Source of the DNA: UBA4719 sp038249115
GTDB taxonomy: Bacteria; Actinomycetota; Actinomycetes; Actinomycetales; Dermatophilaceae
Direction of reading: 5' to 3'
Assembly: GCA_038249115.1 (NCBI GenBank)
Contig: JBBRWQ010000085.1
Location: 1-13,633, forward strand
DNA: 13,633 bases
The position numbers and the translations under genes were made by a program. Below, one piece after another: positions 1 to 8,758 of the stretch. The notes below the pieces were generated by a model. That model worked only from the letters and a program-made list of their open reading frames with translations. It was not told the DNA's origin and searched no databases. The first letter of the stretch is position 1; each line of letters opens with the position of its first letter.

Positions 1-659
1 GGGCGCTGTGGGACAGGAAAGCCGACATCTTCCGGGCCATGGCCGACGTCGATCCGGCCCGCTGCGTGCGAGGACAGTACGCCGGGTACTCGAAGGTCCC
101 CGGCGTGAAGAGGGAATCAGCGACGGAAACCTACGTCGCGCTGCGCCTCGAGGTGCAGAACGCGCGCTGGGCGGGCGTGCCGTTCTTCATCCGGGCCGGA
201 AAGGCGCTCGCTGCCTGTGCCACCGAGGTGAGAGTGATCTTCCGCCGCCCACCACGGCTGTCCTTCTTGGACGAGCCACGCCACACCAATGCCAACCAGC
301 TGATCATCCGGATCGACCCCGACCCGGGCCTGCGCCTGGTGATGCTCTCCAAAGGCTCAGACGGCCGAGCATCGAAAGACGTGCACATGGACCTCTCCTT
401 CGCCACCGAGCTCGGTCGCCCTCCCGGACCCTACGAGCGGCTGTTGCACGACGCGCTCATCGGCGACCACTCCCTGTTCACCATGGAGGACTCGGTTGAA
501 GAGACCTGGCGGGTGCTTCAGCCGCTGGTGGACCATCCACCCGCACCCCTGCCGTACCTGACCGGATCGTGGGGCCCTCATGAGGGCGACGAAATCCTGA
601 GAGGCCATCCGCCGTGGCAGCTGCCAGGGCTCCCCGATGCGAAGAACCCGGAGGACTGA
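1..659 (+). CDS. zwf: Glucose-6-phosphate dehydrogenase, C-terminal part (5' end outside window)
   Basis: This is the last ~218 residues of glucose-6-phosphate dehydrogenase, which oxidises glucose-6-phosphate to 6-phosphogluconolactone in the cytosol, the first step of the oxidative pentose phosphate pathway. The frame is open from the first bases (ALWDRKADIF, from position 3), so the gene starts upstream; the ATG at 39 is internal. Family landmarks appear in order: VRGQYAGYSKVPG, TETYVALRLEVQNARWAGVPFF, the IRAGKAL segment (family RTGKxL), NQLIIRIDPDPG, YERLLHDALIGDHSLFTMEDSVEETWRVLQP and the GSWGP tail. The N-terminal Rossmann fold and catalytic His are not in the window, so cofactor choice cannot be judged. 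The frame is intact to TGA at 657-659. gnd follows 102 bp downstream on the same strand with no evident terminator between, so co-transcription is likely. Identification is secure. Confidence 0.95.
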   Translation, partial: ALWDRKADIFRAMADVDPARCVRGQYAGYSKVPGVKRESATETYVALRLEVQNARWAGVPFFIRAGKALAACATEVRVIFRRPPRLSFLDEPRHTNANQLIIRIDPDPGLRLVMLSKGSDGRASKDVHMDLSFATELGRPPGPYERLLHDALIGDHSLFTMEDSVEETWRVLQPLVDHPPAPLPYLTGSWGPHEGDEILRGHPPWQLPGLPDAKNPED

Positions 660-761
660 CGCCGGTACGCACGGCCATCACGGATCGATCGGGACCAACA
701 GCCCAACGGGCCGACCCGCGCCACCACAGACCAACGGTACGACAGACGGAGGAGAACAGAT

Positions 762-1796
<1,035 letters not shown>

Positions 1797-1797
1797 G

Positions 1798-2514
1798 ATG
1801 CCCCCAACGACGAAGACCACGAAGCCGACGGAGACGACGGAGACGGCCAAGCCGGTCGTCGTGCTGTTCGACGTCGACGAGACCCTCGTCCACACCGGGG
1901 GTTCGGGGACGAGAAGCTGGAAGGCGGCGTTCGACAAGCTCTACGGCATCCCCGCCGATATCGGCGAGCACAGTTCGGCGGGTGAGACCGACCCGCAGGT
2001 GGCCCGCGCCACCTTCAACGCCGTGCTTGGTCGCGACCCGAGCGACGACGAGCTCACCCGGCTCTACGCCCAATACCTCCTGCACCTGGCCACCGACATC
2101 GGGGTCTCGAAGAGCTACCGGGTGCTCCCGGGAGCGGAGAAGATCCTGCTCCGACTGGGAGAAGCCGGCGTCATACTCGGGCTCGTCTCTGGTGCCATGG
2201 AAGGCGCGGCGCGAACCAAGCTCGTCCCCGCCAACCTGAACCGGTTCTTCATCTTCGGCGCCTACGGCTCGGACTCACCCGACCGCACCGAGCTCACCGG
2301 GCTCGCTATCGAAAAGGCCGCCCGCCTGCACGACCAGCTGGCCCCGTCCCAGGTCTACGTGGTAGGCGACACCCCCCACGACATGGAGGCGACCAACGCG
2401 TCGGGCGCGGTGTCGGTCGGGGTGGCGAGCGGCCACTACTCGGTCGCTGAGCTCGAGACGGCCGGAGGCGCACACGTGCTCCGCTCCCTCGAAGACGGAT
2501 TCCCGGGGCTGTGA
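1798..2514 (+). CDS. HAD-superfamily hydrolase, phosphoglycolate-phosphatase-like
   Basis: This 238-residue protein is a probable cytosolic small-molecule phosphatase. All four HAD motifs are visible. Motif I is LFDVDETL, with nucleophile Asp25 and acid/base Asp27. Motif II is Ser131 in LGLVSGAM, and motif III is Lys141. Motif IV is GDTPHD, with Asp191 and Asp195. An alpha-helical cap lies between motifs I and II (about residues 35-110), as in the Gph/PGMB-like subfamily. Substrate cannot be read from sequence; its position between gnd and rpiA suggests a sugar phosphate or a damaged pathway intermediate, which is inference. The ATG lies one base after the gnd stop, with AAGAAGG just upstream inside gnd, so the two are probably translationally coupled. 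Residues 3-18 are an unusual Thr/Lys/Glu stretch of mostly ACG, AAG and GAG codons, outside the fold. It converges on rpiA. Confidence 0.88.
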   Translation: MPPTTKTTKPTETTETAKPVVVLFDVDETLVHTGGSGTRSWKAAFDKLYGIPADIGEHSSAGETDPQVARATFNAVLGRDPSDDELTRLYAQYLLHLATDIGVSKSYRVLPGAEKILLRLGEAGVILGLVSGAMEGAARTKLVPANLNRFFIFGAYGSDSPDRTELTGLAIEKAARLHDQLAPSQVYVVGDTPHDMEATNASGAVSVGVASGHYSVAELETAGGAHVLRSLEDGFPGL

Positions 2515-2572
2515 CGACCGGGCCGGTAGTGCCTCGGCAAGTGTCGCCCGGGCAGGTAGTGAGCCCCCCTGC

Positions 2573-2595
2573 GGCAGGCGGGACGCTCCCCTGCC
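2573..2595. terminator. Candidate bidirectional terminator hairpin between HAD gene and rpiA
   Basis: The 98-bp gap between the convergent HAD and rpiA genes contains an inverted repeat: GGCAG (2573-2577), a 2-nt bulge, GGGA (2580-2583), loop CGC, TCCC (2587-2590), CTGCC (2591-2595). This gives a 9-bp GC-rich stem. No T-tract follows on either strand, so it is a plausible but weak factor-independent terminator. A second GC palindrome (2616-2629) overlaps the last codons of rpiA. Confidence 0.4.
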
Positions 2596-2612
2596 ACCCC
2601 ATCGCCGCCGGG

Positions 2613-3277
2613 TTAGCCGCCGGGGCGGCGACGGTGAACCTGGATGCCCTGGCCGATGAGGATGCCACTCACCATGGATGGCGGGAACAGGCCGTGCTGC
2701 ACCACCGCGGGTATCGCGAAGAGCCGCTGCGCCAGTTCGCCGGGGTCGCCGATCGGCCCGAAGTAGCCCGCGAGCACCCCTTTGTCCAGGCGCGCCGGCT
2801 TGTCGGTCACGCGGGCGTGACCGAGGGCGCGAAGCGTGGCGTCGAGGCCGAAGGCCAACAGCTCGAGGGGTACAGGGGCCGCCAGGGACTCCACCATCTT
2901 GTTCGACGAGACGATCACGACGTAGCGCGTCGCTGCCGCGGCGACGATCTTCTCCCTGGTGTGGGCACCACCCCCGCCCGTGACCAGCCAGCCGGCTGGG
3001 TCCACCTGGTCCGCCCCGTCGATGGCGACATCGAGGTGGTCGACGCCGGTGAAGGGCCGCACGTCCAGTCCGAGGCGGCGGGCGAGGTCAGACGTGGCGG
3101 GCGAGGTCGCCACACAGCAGACGTCGAGGCGCCGGTGTGCGAGGGCGGCCAGCAGGTGGAGCCGGTGGAGCCGGTGCCGAGCCCGACGGTCATGTCCGCT
3201 TCCACCAGTTCGGCTGCGGCTTCGGCGGCGAGGCGCTTCTGGGTGTCGATGGATCCCTGGCTGTCGTTGCCTGTCAT
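2613..3277 (-). pseudogene. rpiA: Ribose-5-phosphate isomerase A, split by one frameshift
   Basis: This gene encodes RpiA, which interconverts ribulose-5-phosphate and ribose-5-phosphate. The N-terminal frame starts at ATG 3277 (preceded by GGGGAGCGGAG) with MTGNDSQGSIDTQKRLAAEA and reaches the phosphate-loop motif GLGTGST. It then leaves frame. The family sequence resumes one frame over as HLLAALAHRR and continues through DGADQ, GGGGAHTREK, SSNKMV and AIPAVVQHGLF to TAA at 2613-2615. Five bases (3159-3163) stand where E. coli RpiA implies six, so one base is missing. They sit in a 9-bp tandem repeat (3155-3163 and 3164-3172). The total length, about 221 codons, matches the family (about 220), so nothing else is lost. 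The residue matching E. coli Lys94 (KGGGAALTREK) is Thr here (codon at 2979-2981). The lesion may be real or a sequencing/assembly error. The gene is divergent from tkt. Confidence 0.85.
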
Positions 3278-3363
3278 CTCCGCTCCCCATCTCGACTGTG
3301 CCCCACTCCCCACCCGATGAAAGCAGCCTGCCGAGTACCACCAACCGACGAAGAAGGACCACG
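3278..3363. promoter_or_regulatory. Divergent intergenic region between rpiA and tkt
   Basis: These 86 bp separate the start codons of the divergent rpiA (minus) and tkt (plus) genes and must hold both 5' regions unless one gene is leaderless. The clear signals are ribosome binding sites: GAAGAAGGA ending at 3358, 5 nt before the tkt ATG, and GGGGAG (3288-3283, minus strand), 5 nt before the rpiA ATG. A loose TCGACT (3292-3297) lies 17 nt upstream of CGATGA on the plus strand, but neither box is a strong match. No operator-like palindrome was seen. Confidence 0.35.
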
Positions 3364-5484
3364 ATGACCACACCACCTCGCCCGTCCGGTGATCTCGACA
3401 CGATCTGTGTCAACACCCTGCGCACCCTCGCCATCGACGCCGTGGAGAAGGCGAACTCGGGTCATCCGGGGACGCCGATGGGCATGGCGCCGGTCGGCTA
3501 TCAGCTCTGGCAGCGCCAGCTTCGCTTCGATCCTGCCGATCCGATCTGGCCCAACCGGGACCGCTTCGTGCTCTCCGAAGGGCACGCATCGATCCTCCTC
3601 TACGCCCTGTTGCACCTGGCACAGGTAAAAGCGGTGAACCCCGCCTATGAGACCGTCGGCCGAGCGTCGGTGACCCTCGAGGACATCAAGTCCTTCCGTG
3701 AGCTCGGGTCCCGCTGCCCGGGGCATCCCGAGTACCGCTGGACCTCGGGGGTGGAGGCCACGACGGGGCCCCTGGGCCAGGGCGTCGCGAACTCCGTGGG
3801 CATGGCGATCGCCTCGCGCTGGCTCGCCGAGCGCTACAACCGACCTGGCTTCGAGCTGTTCGACTTCGACGTGTACGCGCTCATGGGTGACGGCTGCATG
3901 ATGGAGGGCATCTCCGCCGAGGCGGCGTCGCTCGCCGGGCATCTGGGGCTGTCCAAGCTGTGCTGGATCTACGACAACAACCACGTCACCATCGAAGGCA
4001 ACACCGCACTGGCCTTCAGCGAGGACGTGGGGACGATCTTCTCCGGCTACGGCTGGAACGTGACCCGGGTCTCCGACGCCAACGACCTCGGTTCGCTCTC
4101 CGAGGCGTTCCAGGTGTTCCGGGACGAGACGGAGCGACCAACCCTCGTCATCGTCGACAGCCACATCGGCTACGGCGCGCCCGACATCGTCGACACGAGC
4201 GCGGCGCACGGCCAGCCGTTGGGCGCGGCAGAGGTCAAGAAGGCCAAGGCCAGCTACGGCTGGCCCGAGGAGGCCAAGTTCTTGATTCCCGACGGGGTCT
4301 ACGAGCACTTCGCCGCGGGTATCGGGGCCCGCGGGTCAGAGCTTCGCGAGGCGTGGATGGCCCTGTTCTCTGGCTACAAACATGAGCATCCTGATCTCGC
4401 GGAGGAGCTGTTAGCCATGCAGCGCCGCGAGCTTCCCCCGGGATGGGACGCCGACATTCCAACCTTCGACGCCGATCCCACCGGTGCGGCCACCCGGGAC
4501 TCCTCGGGGGAGGTCCTCAACGCCATCGCGCCTCGGGTTCCCTGGCTGATCGGGGGATCGGCCGACCTGGCACCGTCCACGAAGACCCGCCTGACGTTCT
4601 CAGGTGCGGGGGACTTCGAGCAGGACAGCTACGGAGCCCGCAACTTCCACTTCGGCATCCGCGAGCACGCCGCGGCGGCGATCACGAGCGGGCTGGCGCT
4701 CTCCAAGGTCCGGGCCTACTGGTCGAGCTTCCTGGTCTTCTCCGACTATGCCCGGGGAGCGATTCGCCTGTCCGCGCTGATGGAGGTCCCCGTCATCCAC
4801 GTCTTCACCCACGACTCGATCGGCATGGGCCAAGACGGTCCCACCCACCAGCCGGTCGAGCAGCTCGTCTCGCTACGAGCAATCCCGGGCCTCGTCGTCC
4901 TGCGCCCCGCCGACGCGAACGAGGTGGCCGAAGCCTGGCGGGTCATCATGGGCCTGCAACACGACCCGGTCGCCCTGGTGCTCACCCGCCAGGCCGTCCC
5001 CACCCTCGACCGATCCCGCTACGCCCCGGCGTCGGGTCTCGCCCAGGGTGCCTACGTGCTGGCCGAGCCGGCCGAGGGGCCGCCCGAGGTCATCATCATC
5101 GCGACGGGCAGCGAGGTCTCCCTCGCCGTCGCCGCCTACGAGGAGCTCAGTACCGAAGGGGTAGCGGTCCGTGTGGTGAGCATGCCGAGCTGTGAACTGT
5201 TCGACCGCCAGCCGGCCGCCTACCGCGACTCGGTGCTCCCTCCCGGGGTCCGGGCGCGGGTGGCGGTCGAGGAGGCATCCACCTTGGGGTGGCACCGCTA
5301 CGTCGGCACCGACGGCGCGGTCATCGGCATGCACACGTTCGGGGCCTCGGCGCCGCTCAAGGATCTCCAGACCAAGTTCGGCTTCACCCCCGACAAGGTG
5401 GCCGACGCCGCCCGCCACCAGATCGAACGACACAGCCAGCTCGAAGCACAGCGCCAGCTCGAATCACAAAGGAGACACTCATGA
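3364..5484 (+). CDS. tkt: Transketolase
   Basis: This 706-residue thiamine-diphosphate enzyme transfers two-carbon units between pentose, tetrose and hexose phosphates in the cytosol. Its length is slightly above the usual 660-680. The ThDP-binding segment runs from GDG (175-177) to DNN (204-206). The substrate/cofactor histidines are in NSGHPG (His34), SEGH (His74), GPLGQG (135-140), THDSIG (His483) and DGPTHQPVEQL (His495). The catalytic Glu434 is in GIREHA, and the pyrimidine domain contains SSFLVFSDYARGAIRLSAL. The C-terminal domain (from about residue 575, IIIATGSEV) is complete to FGFTPDKVADAA. The start is fixed by AAGGA 5 nt upstream; the open frame extends to 2959 only as a shadow of rpiA. 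The tail after residue 688 is a Gln/Arg-rich extension encoded by an imperfect 18-bp tandem repeat. Its stop overlaps the next start as ATGA (5481-5484). Confidence 0.97.
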   Translation: MTTPPRPSGDLDTICVNTLRTLAIDAVEKANSGHPGTPMGMAPVGYQLWQRQLRFDPADPIWPNRDRFVLSEGHASILLYALLHLAQVKAVNPAYETVGRASVTLEDIKSFRELGSRCPGHPEYRWTSGVEATTGPLGQGVANSVGMAIASRWLAERYNRPGFELFDFDVYALMGDGCMMEGISAEAASLAGHLGLSKLCWIYDNNHVTIEGNTALAFSEDVGTIFSGYGWNVTRVSDANDLGSLSEAFQVFRDETERPTLVIVDSHIGYGAPDIVDTSAAHGQPLGAAEVKKAKASYGWPEEAKFLIPDGVYEHFAAGIGARGSELREAWMALFSGYKHEHPDLAEELLAMQRRELPPGWDADIPTFDADPTGAATRDSSGEVLNAIAPRVPWLIGGSADLAPSTKTRLTFSGAGDFEQDSYGARNFHFGIREHAAAAITSGLALSKVRAYWSSFLVFSDYARGAIRLSALMEVPVIHVFTHDSIGMGQDGPTHQPVEQLVSLRAIPGLVVLRPADANEVAEAWRVIMGLQHDPVALVLTRQAVPTLDRSRYAPASGLAQGAYVLAEPAEGPPEVIIIATGSEVSLAVAAYEELSTEGVAVRVVSMPSCELFDRQPAAYRDSVLPPGVRARVAVEEASTLGWHRYVGTDGAVIGMHTFGASAPLKDLQTKFGFTPDKVADAARHQIERHSQLEAQRQLESQRRHS
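5436..5471 (+). repeat. Two-unit 18-bp tandem repeat at the 3' end of tkt
   Basis: Units 5436-5453 and 5454-5471 share the first ten bases (CCAGCTCGAA) and match at 15 of 18 positions. They encode the tkt tail residues QLEAQR / QLESQR. The diverged end of the second unit supplies the A-rich start of AAAGGAG (5468-5474), the ribosome binding site 6 nt before the tal-pgi start. The duplication therefore both lengthened transketolase and shaped the translation start of the next gene. Confidence 0.7.
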
Positions 5485-8333
5485 CCACCCCGGTTCACCA
5501 GGCTCTCGCCCTCGGTCAGAGCATCTGGTACGACGGCATCCGCCGCTCGCTTCTCACCTCCGGCGAGCTCGAGCACATGGTGAAGGAGGAGGGCTTGCGG
5601 GGCGTGACCTCCAACCCCTCGATCTTCGACGCGGCCATAGCCGGCTCGAGCGACTACACCGACGCCATCGCCGAGCTGCGCCGCTCGGGGCCGACCGACG
5701 CCAAGTCGGCCTACGAGTCCCTCGCCATCGCCGACATCCGCGGGGCGGCCGACATCTTCCGACCCGTCTACGACGAGAGCGGCGGCGACGATGGGTACGT
5801 GAGCATGGAGGTTTCCCCCGAGCTTGCCCATGACACCGCCGCCACCGTGGCTGAGGCCAAGCGGCTGTGGGGTGCTGTCGACCGGCTCAACCTGATGGTA
5901 AAGGTGCCGGGCACCGAAGAAGGTATCCCCGCGATACAGGAGCTGATCGGGGCCGGCATCAACGTGAACGTCACCTTGCTGTTCGGTCTGGCCGCGTACG
6001 AGTCCGCCGCCCAGGCCTACCTGGCCGGCCTTGAGGACCGCCTCGCCGCCGGCGCCGGCATCGCCGGCATCGCCTCGGTGGCGAGCATCTTCGTTTCCCG
6101 CCTCGACTCGGCGGTCGAGCCCTACCTCGACCGCGCCTATGCGGGCAAGGTGGCCATCGCCAACGCCAAGGTCGTCTACGCCGCCTCCCGCAAGCTGTTC
6201 TCGGGCAAACGTTGGAACGCGCTCGCCGAACAAGGAGCCCGCTCCCAGCGCCTGCTGTGGGCATCGACCAGCACCAAGAACCCGGCCCTGCCCGAACTGC
6301 TCTACGTCGAGGCGCTCCTGGGCCCCGACACCGTCGATACCGTGCCGCCAGCCACCTTCGAGGCCTTCGCCGCCCGCGGCAAGGTTCGCCCGGCACTCGA
6401 AGAGGACGTGGAAGGCGCTCACGCCGTCCTGGACAGCCTTTCGGGTCACGGCGTCGAGCTCTCCGAGGTGCTCGACCAGCTGGTGGCCGAAGGGGTGGAG
6501 AAGTTCGCCACTGCGTTTCGCGATCTCCTCTCCTCGGTGGAACGCGCCCTCGCCGGCGACGCCCAAAGACCGGAGCCGTGGCGGCTGCGCACGTCGCTGC
6601 CGAGGGAGCTGGCCGACCAGGTCGACGGGGTCATCGACCAGTGGCGCTCGACCGGCAAGGTTGCCCGGATCTGGGCCCACGACGCAACGGTGTGGACCGG
6701 GAAGGGCGAAGACGCTTGGCTGGGCTGGCTCGGCGTCGCCCTCGACCAAGCAGCCCACGACCATCGCTTCGACGCGTTGGTCGAAGAGGTGCGCGAGGCC
6801 CGTTTCGCCGACGCGGTGGTGCTCGGCATGGGGGGATCGAGCCTCTGCCCCGACCTGCTCGCCCACACCTTTCCTGCCGAGACGGGACTCCCCCGGCTCC
6901 TCGTGCTCGATTCGACCGACCCCGAGCAGGTAAAAGCCATGGAGGAGCGCGTCGATCTCGCCCACACGCTGTTCTTCGTGTCCTCCAAATCGGGCACCAC
7001 CTTGGAGCCCAACATCTTCGCCGCCTACTTCTACGACCGCATGGCCACCGCCGTCGGCGCCGAGGCGGCCGGCTCGCATTTCATCGCCATCACCGATCCC
7101 GGCTCGCCCCTTCAAGCTATGGCCGAGCGACAGGGGTACCGGGCGGTGTTCTTCGGCGTGCCCTCGATCGGCGGCCGCTACTCAGCACTGTCGGACTTCG
7201 GCATGGTGCCCGGCGCGGCCTGCGGCGTCGACGTCGGGCGGCTGTTCTCTTCGGCCGAAAAGATGGCACACGCCTGTGCCCCCTCGGTGCCGGTCGCCCA
7301 CAACCCCGGCCTCGCGCTCGGGGCGGTCATCGGCACCTGCGTCAACGCCGGACGTGACAAGGTCACCCTCGTCACCTCCCCCGCAGTCGCCCACCTGGGG
7401 GCCTGGCTCGAGCAGCTCCTGGCCGAATCGACCGGCAAGCAGGGCAAAGGCGTGGTCCCGGTCGACAGCGAACCACTCGGGGAGCCTTCGCTGTATGGAG
7501 CCGACCGGCTCTTCTGCTCCATCACCCTCGACGGCGACGACGACACCGAACAAGCAGCCAAGATCACGGCGCTCGAAGCGGCAGGCCATCCCGTGGTGCG
7601 CATCGAGCTGTCCGACCTCTACGACCTCGGCGGGGAGCTGTTCCGATGGGAGTTCGCCACCGCGGTAGCCGGCTCGATCATCGGCATCGACCCCTTCGAC
7701 CAGCCCGACGTCGAAGAGGCCAAGGTCCTGGCCCGCCAGCTCACCGACCGCTACGACCAGGAGGGCTCCCTGCCCGAACTTTCCCCACTGTGGGAAGGCG
7801 AAACAATCAAGCTCTACGCCGACGATCGCAACGGCGCCGAGCTGACCCGGGCTGCCAACCCTTCGAACTCGGGAGCCAGCCGCCCCAACCTGGCCGATTA
7901 CGTCCGGACACATCTGGCACGCGCCAGGGCCGGAGACTATGTGGCCTTGCTCGCCTACGTGCAGATGGCCCCCGCGCACGAGGCCGTCCTCACCGAGATG
8001 CGAACGCTCATCCGAGACACCCTCCAGGTGGCCACCTGCGTCGGGTTCGGGCCCCGCTTCCAGCACTCCACCGGACAAACCTACAAGGGCGGCCCCAACA
8101 CCGGGGTGTTCTTACAGATCACCTGCGACGACGCTGTCGAGGTGGCCGTGCCCGGGCACCGCTACAGCTTCGGGCTGGTCAAAGAAGCTGAGGCCCGAAG
8201 CGACCTCGACGTGCTCGCCACACGCGGGCGGCGCGCCCTGCGGGTCCATCTCGGCGCCGACGTCACCGTCGGATTGGAGCAGCTTCACGCCGCGCTCGCC
8301 GAGGCCATCGGGACGCCCAGTGGCCCGCAATGA
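5481..8333 (+). CDS. Bifunctional transaldolase / glucose-6-phosphate isomerase fusion
   Basis: This 950-residue fusion has no recognised single gene symbol (tal plus pgi). Residues 1 to about 355 are a TalB-class transaldolase, with GVTSNPSIF (41-49), the Schiff-base Lys141 in NLMVKVPGTEEG, NVNVTLLF (161-168), SVASIFVSRLDS and WASTSTKNP (260-268). A linker at about 356-375 leads to the phosphoglucose isomerase half. That half has VLGMGGSSLCPDLL (447-460), the phosphate-binding SSKSGTT (501-507), signature 1 as IGGRYSALSDFG (563-574), catalytic Glu649 in ESTGKQGKG, signature 2 as GIDPFDQPDVEEAK (735-748), and QHSTGQ (861-866). The fusion links fructose-6-phosphate made by transaldolase to glucose-6-phosphate, and this architecture is known in several bacteria. 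The start is set by AAAGGAG at 5468-5474 and ATGA overlap with tkt, implying translational coupling. Both halves appear catalytically complete. Confidence 0.96.
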   Translation: MTTPVHQALALGQSIWYDGIRRSLLTSGELEHMVKEEGLRGVTSNPSIFDAAIAGSSDYTDAIAELRRSGPTDAKSAYESLAIADIRGAADIFRPVYDESGGDDGYVSMEVSPELAHDTAATVAEAKRLWGAVDRLNLMVKVPGTEEGIPAIQELIGAGINVNVTLLFGLAAYESAAQAYLAGLEDRLAAGAGIAGIASVASIFVSRLDSAVEPYLDRAYAGKVAIANAKVVYAASRKLFSGKRWNALAEQGARSQRLLWASTSTKNPALPELLYVEALLGPDTVDTVPPATFEAFAARGKVRPALEEDVEGAHAVLDSLSGHGVELSEVLDQLVAEGVEKFATAFRDLLSSVERALAGDAQRPEPWRLRTSLPRELADQVDGVIDQWRSTGKVARIWAHDATVWTGKGEDAWLGWLGVALDQAAHDHRFDALVEEVREARFADAVVLGMGGSSLCPDLLAHTFPAETGLPRLLVLDSTDPEQVKAMEERVDLAHTLFFVSSKSGTTLEPNIFAAYFYDRMATAVGAEAAGSHFIAITDPGSPLQAMAERQGYRAVFFGVPSIGGRYSALSDFGMVPGAACGVDVGRLFSSAEKMAHACAPSVPVAHNPGLALGAVIGTCVNAGRDKVTLVTSPAVAHLGAWLEQLLAESTGKQGKGVVPVDSEPLGEPSLYGADRLFCSITLDGDDDTEQAAKITALEAAGHPVVRIELSDLYDLGGELFRWEFATAVAGSIIGIDPFDQPDVEEAKVLARQLTDRYDQEGSLPELSPLWEGETIKLYADDRNGAELTRAANPSNSGASRPNLADYVRTHLARARAGDYVALLAYVQMAPAHEAVLTEMRTLIRDTLQVATCVGFGPRFQHSTGQTYKGGPNTGVFLQITCDDAVEVAVPGHRYSFGLVKEAEARSDLDVLATRGRRALRVHLGADVTVGLEQLHAALAEAIGTPSGPQ

Positions 8334-8340
8334 GCGGGCC
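8322..8340 (+). terminator. Hairpin with the tal-pgi stop codon in its loop
   Basis: A perfect 7-bp inverted repeat, GGCCCGC (8322-8328) and GCGGGCC (8334-8340), encloses the 5-nt loop AATGA whose last three bases are the tal-pgi stop codon. No T-run follows, so it fits an L-shaped, GC-rich terminator or an mRNA 3'-end stabiliser. It marks the end of the pentose phosphate cluster; recognisable coding sequence stops immediately after it. Confidence 0.5.
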
Positions 8341-8758
8341 TGGGGTCGTCATCCTCGGGCCAGAGCCGACCTACGTCGGCCACGACGAGTGGGCGCAGAA
8401 TCTCTTCCCCATGTACGACCACGGCCGGCTCGGGGGAGCGGTTATCTGTCGATCCTGCTGTCGACCAGGGCGTCGAGCACTCGGGGGCAGTTGAGTCCGG
8501 CAGGGTGGTGTACGAGTAGCCGGTGAGCGTGTCCTGCGGACGCGGGTGCGGCCACCGCGTGATCCTTCGAGTGATCTCTGACAACCGACTCGAAGAAGGA
8601 CATCATGATGACCGCGACTGTCAGTATCGACAGTCCACCGTCTTCTTGCACGAGCAGCTCGCTCAGGCCTTCCAGTAACCCCTCGGGCCGTCCCAGGATC
8701 TGGGCTGAGAGCGGCTGCACCCGGCGTTAGAGGAGTCCCTTGTTCGTCGGCGCCGGCA
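8341..8758. other. Eroded intergenic sequence holding an IS-end remnant
   Basis: No gene is recognised in these 418 bp. The right half carries the IS256-like remnant described separately. A 92-codon minus-strand frame (8442-8720) is open, but it has no ribosome binding site before any of its Met codons and reads through the presumed insertion-sequence end, so I treat it as chance. Confidence 0.5.
8556..8669 (+). mobile_element. Left-end remnant of an IS256-family (IS1081-like) element
   Basis: CGCGTGATCCTTCGA at 8556-8570 matches, from memory, the terminal inverted repeat of mycobacterial IS1081 (IS256 family). About 35 nt later comes GAAGAAGGA and ATG at 8605/8608. The first codons read MTATVSIDS. 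A frame change at about 8632-8636 then gives TVFLHEQLAQA, ending at 8669. IS1081 transposase begins MTSSHLIDTEQLLADQLAQA, so the start, spacing and LLxxQLAQA segment agree. Similarity stops after 8669, and no right inverted repeat or DDE residues are found in the window. Only a ~115-bp scar remains, and it is non-functional. The match rests on recall of one IS and a short stretch. Confidence 0.4.

Noticed and set aside
735..748. tal-pgi residues 735-748: Asp in place of Gly in the second phosphoglucose isomerase signature (FDQPDVEEAK)
   Set aside because: Coordinates here are residue numbers of the fusion protein. FDQPDVE-type variants are, as I recall, usual in the transaldolase-isomerase fusion family, and the Lys is retained.
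3155..3172. Programmed ribosomal frameshifting in rpiA
   Set aside because: There is no slippery heptamer or stimulatory element typical of programmed sites, and RpiA is not known to use recoding. Mutation or sequence error is simpler.
3274..4308. Minus-strand open frame (344 codons) opposite tkt
   Set aside because: Shadow of transketolase; it has no recognised domain, and its 3' end crosses the true rpiA start.
5298..7115. Very long minus-strand open frame (605 codons) opposite tal-pgi
   Set aside because: The plus strand encodes a complete transaldolase here. The antisense frame is Gly/Val/Arg-rich with no motifs.
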